From an uncultured Nocardioides sp. (GTDB taxonomy: Bacteria > Actinomycetota > Actinomycetes > Propionibacteriales > Nocardioidaceae), in the NCBI RefSeq assembly GCF_902805925.1, contig NZ_CADCUP010000104.1, positions 1-35,593 of the forward strand: a stretch of 35,593 bases of DNA, given 5' to 3'. The position numbers were made by a program, and so were the translations under genes. This document shows, one piece after another, positions 34,534 to 35,593 of this stretch (positions are counted from its first letter, which is position 1; each line of letters begins with the position of its first letter). The notes beneath the pieces were generated by a model. It did no database searches. It was not told the DNA's origin and saw only the letters and a list, made by a program, of their open reading frames with translations.

Positions 34534-35593
34534 ATGAAGCGCACCAAGTCGCTTGCCGTTGTCACCGGCTTCGCCATGGTCACGCTCGCGGCCTGTGGTG
34601 GAGACGGTGGTAGCGGAGGAGGATCCGGTTCCACGTCGGAGGACAAGTTCATCGACTCGGCGTCGAGCTTCGAGCTCGTCGAGGCGGAGGGCCCCGCGCC
34701 CGAGGTCGAGGGCGCCACGACGGGAGGCACCATCACGGTGCTGATCCCCAGTGACCCCGGTCCGGAGGACCTCGACCCGACCAACGGCTGGTCCGTGCTG
34801 GGCAACTCGATCCAGCAGGACCTCGTCAACCGGTCGCTCACGCAGTACCGCCGCACCGCCGAGGGTGGCACCGAGGTCGTCCCCGACCTCGCGACCGACC
34901 TGGGCACGCCCAACGAGGACTTCACCGAGTGGACGTTCACGATCAAGGACGACGCCAGGTGGGAGACGGGCGACCCGGTCACCGCTGAGGAGGTCAAGAA
35001 CGGCATCCTGCGCTCGTTCGACACCGACACCTTCACATCCGGTCCCGGCCAGGCCTACACCGTCGGCTGGGTCGACTGCCCCGAGGACTACGCGGGCCCG
35101 ACCAAGAGCGGCGACTGCGACGCAGTCCAGGCCGACGGCCAGGAGCTCACGATCCGCATGAGCCAGCCGTTCCCCGAGTTCAACCTCTGGTCGACGTTCA
35201 TGGCGATCGGCCCGATCCCGCTCGAGAACTCCGAGTTCCCGGCGTACGGTCGCAAGCCGCTGGCCACCGGCCCGTACAAGATCCAGGACTTCCGCGTCAA
35301 CGAGTCGTTGACGCTGGTCAAGAACGACCAGTGGGACCCGGCCACCGACCCGTCTCGTCACCAGTACGCCGACGAGTTCGTGATCAAGTTCGACCAGGAC
35401 CAGGAGAAGACCGACCAGATCCTGCTGTCGGGCAACGCTGACTCGGCCACCACCGTGGCCAACTCGCTGGGTGCGACGAACGCCAACGCCCTCAAGGAGG
35501 CGCTGGGCTCGAACTACATCCAGCAGACCGGCCAGTGCATCAGCACCCGCACCCCGGACTACAACAAGATCCCCCAGCTGGAGATCCGTCAGG
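34534..35593 (+). CDS. Peptide ABC transporter substrate-binding lipoprotein (partial, 3' end outside window)
   Basis: Starts at ATG 34534 with GAAAGG nine bases upstream and stays open to the window edge (353 codons seen). The lipoprotein signal MKRTKSLAVVTGFAMVTLAAC has the lipobox LAAC with Cys21, followed by a Gly/Ser linker. The mature part has SBP_bac_5 features: TITVLIPSDPGPEDLDPTNG, LVNRSLTQYR, VVPDLATDLG, WTFTIKDDARWETGDPVTAEEVKNGILR and LATGPYKIQDF. It would capture oligopeptides outside the membrane for the permease encoded upstream. The family usually has about 520-600 residues, so roughly 40 percent is missing here. Confidence 0.93.
   Translation, partial: MKRTKSLAVVTGFAMVTLAACGGDGGSGGGSGSTSEDKFIDSASSFELVEAEGPAPEVEGATTGGTITVLIPSDPGPEDLDPTNGWSVLGNSIQQDLVNRSLTQYRRTAEGGTEVVPDLATDLGTPNEDFTEWTFTIKDDARWETGDPVTAEEVKNGILRSFDTDTFTSGPGQAYTVGWVDCPEDYAGPTKSGDCDAVQADGQELTIRMSQPFPEFNLWSTFMAIGPIPLENSEFPAYGRKPLATGPYKIQDFRVNESLTLVKNDQWDPATDPSRHQYADEFVIKFDQDQEKTDQILLSGNADSATTVANSLGATNANALKEALGSNYIQQTGQCISTRTPDYNKIPQLEIRQ

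Overview
The window is a high-GC actinobacterial chromosome segment, most likely from a Nocardioides-like member of the Propionibacteriales. The assignment is an inference. It rests on strong G/C preference at third codon positions, many GTG starts, frequent 4-base ATGA/GTGA gene overlaps, -10 boxes of the form TANNNT directly in front of start codons, and a gene order that matches the conserved actinobacterial thrS ... pgsA-pdxS-pdxT-yebC-ruvCAB-yajC-secDF-apt-rel-hisS-aspS block.

Region 1 (1-5.2 kb) is accessory DNA: a hypothetical gene that looks truncated, a small unknown protein, a small membrane protein, a DUF2254 membrane protein, a frameshifted remnant of an IS3-type transposase OrfA, and a thioredoxin-reductase-like flavoprotein coupled to a methyltransferase. 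Region 2 (5.3-9.0 kb, minus strand) is a copper-resistance operon read csoR -> copZ -> secreted His-rich protein -> copA. Its promoter carries a palindromic CsoR-type operator. The secreted protein is the least understood member and shows an internal duplication of an HVHP-containing domain.

Region 3 (9.1-15.4 kb) holds thrS, a secreted TAP-like peptidase, a metallo-beta-lactamase-fold hydrolase, a HIT-family (Ap4A phosphorylase-like) gene, an alanine-dehydrogenase-family enzyme and a 44-residue Lys-rich protein coupled to it. Region 4 (15.5-28.0 kb, plus strand) is the housekeeping core: an inositol-monophosphatase-family enzyme, phosphatidylinositol-phosphate synthase, PLP synthase (pdxS/pdxT), YebC, the RuvC/A/B resolvasome, the YajC-SecD-SecF translocon accessory complex, apt and the bifunctional (p)ppGpp enzyme Rel. 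Region 5 (28.0-33.3 kb) has a DUF349 coiled-coil protein divergent from a glyoxalase-II-like hydrolase-hisS-aspS operon. Region 6 (33.3 kb to the end) starts a peptide ABC transporter with a DppC/OppC-type permease and a lipoprotein binding protein cut by the window edge.

I see no rRNA, tRNA, CRISPR array, phage or complete insertion sequence. No clearly new multi-gene system stands out. The best leads are the duplicated-domain protein of the copper operon, the flavoprotein/methyltransferase pair that looks like a split version of a known fusion, a run of apparently leaderless promoters, a HisRS of unusual type at the standard hisS locus, and loss of the usual patA-pimA genes between pgsA and pdxS.
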